Below are positions 5,944 to 5,952 of a DNA stretch of 5,952 nucleotides, piece by piece; positions within the stretch are counted from its first letter, which is position 1, and every line of letters begins with the position of its first letter. Location of the stretch: the NCBI GenBank assembly GCA_964432875.1, contig CAYSPJ010000224.1:1-5952 (forward strand), given 5' to 3'. The position numbers were made by a program, and so were the translations under genes. Under the pieces are notes generated by a model. That model saw only the letters and a list, made by a program, of their open reading frames with translations. It did no database searches and was not told where the DNA came from. The stretch comes from JACJYE01 sp964432875 (lineage in GTDB: Bacteria; Bacteroidota; Bacteroidia; Chitinophagales; Saprospiraceae).

Positions 5944-5952
5944 CTAAAAACT

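Larger units (their letters stand above)
5760..5952. other. Non-coding, highly structured region at the right edge
   Basis: No convincing gene lies here. The region contains an interrupted 12-bp stem with a T run (5815-5863), a 38-nt near-perfect hairpin (5891-5928) and three atccgtgR octamers (5917-5943), followed by gctaaaaact to the window end. A minus-strand frame is open from the right edge to a TAA at 5840-5842 (36 codons, no ATG start in the window). Its reading is built from the repeat itself, so it is not called as a gene. I infer that most of this block is one dispersed intergenic repeat cut by the window edge. Confidence 0.55.

Overview
The window looks like ordinary chromosomal DNA from a member of the Bacteroidota, probably a Saprospiria-like marine or sludge bacterium. 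The class-level guess is inference. Support comes from three things. The outer-membrane protein has the typical Bacteroidota layout: signal peptide, carboxypeptidase-regulatory-like domain, plug, barrel. The metallophosphoesterase is closely similar to the UDP-2,3-diacylglucosamine diphosphatase-like family of that phylum. TAnnTTTG-type -7 promoter elements stand in front of several genes, and Shine-Dalgarno sequences are lacking.

Layout, left to right. (1) 12-650, minus: complete pdxH, pyridoxamine/pyridoxine 5'-phosphate oxidase. (2) 651-841: divergent intergenic region with a candidate pdxH promoter. (3) 842-3628, plus: a 928-residue outer-membrane beta-barrel protein, the dominant gene. 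(4) 3629-3756: convergent spacer without a convincing terminator. (5) 3757-4251, minus: methylated-DNA--protein-cysteine methyltransferase (ogt/MGMT). (6) 4294-5151, minus: LpxH-like metallophosphoesterase. (7) 5295-5720, minus: small lipoprotein with a lipocalin-like look. (8) 5721-5952: non-coding DNA with the lipoprotein promoter, then a highly structured stretch. That stretch holds a 12-bp interrupted stem followed by a T run, a 38-nt nearly perfect hairpin, and three copies of an atccgtgR octamer running to the window edge.

The genes do not form one pathway. PdxH makes the PLP cofactor. The barrel protein acts at the outer membrane on an unknown substrate. Ogt repairs O6-alkylguanine. 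The LpxH-like enzyme probably serves lipid A synthesis. The lipoprotein is unassigned. Lipoprotein, LpxH-like gene and ogt are co-directional, with gaps of 143 and 42 bp. Each of the outer two has its own -7-like element, so they need not be one operon.

I found no CRISPR array, tRNA, rRNA, transposase or defence system. The least explained DNA is the structured repeat block at the right end, best read as a dispersed intergenic repeat cut by the window edge. Smaller points of interest are a palindrome over the ogt -7 element and an 11-bp tandem duplication upstream of the LpxH-like gene.
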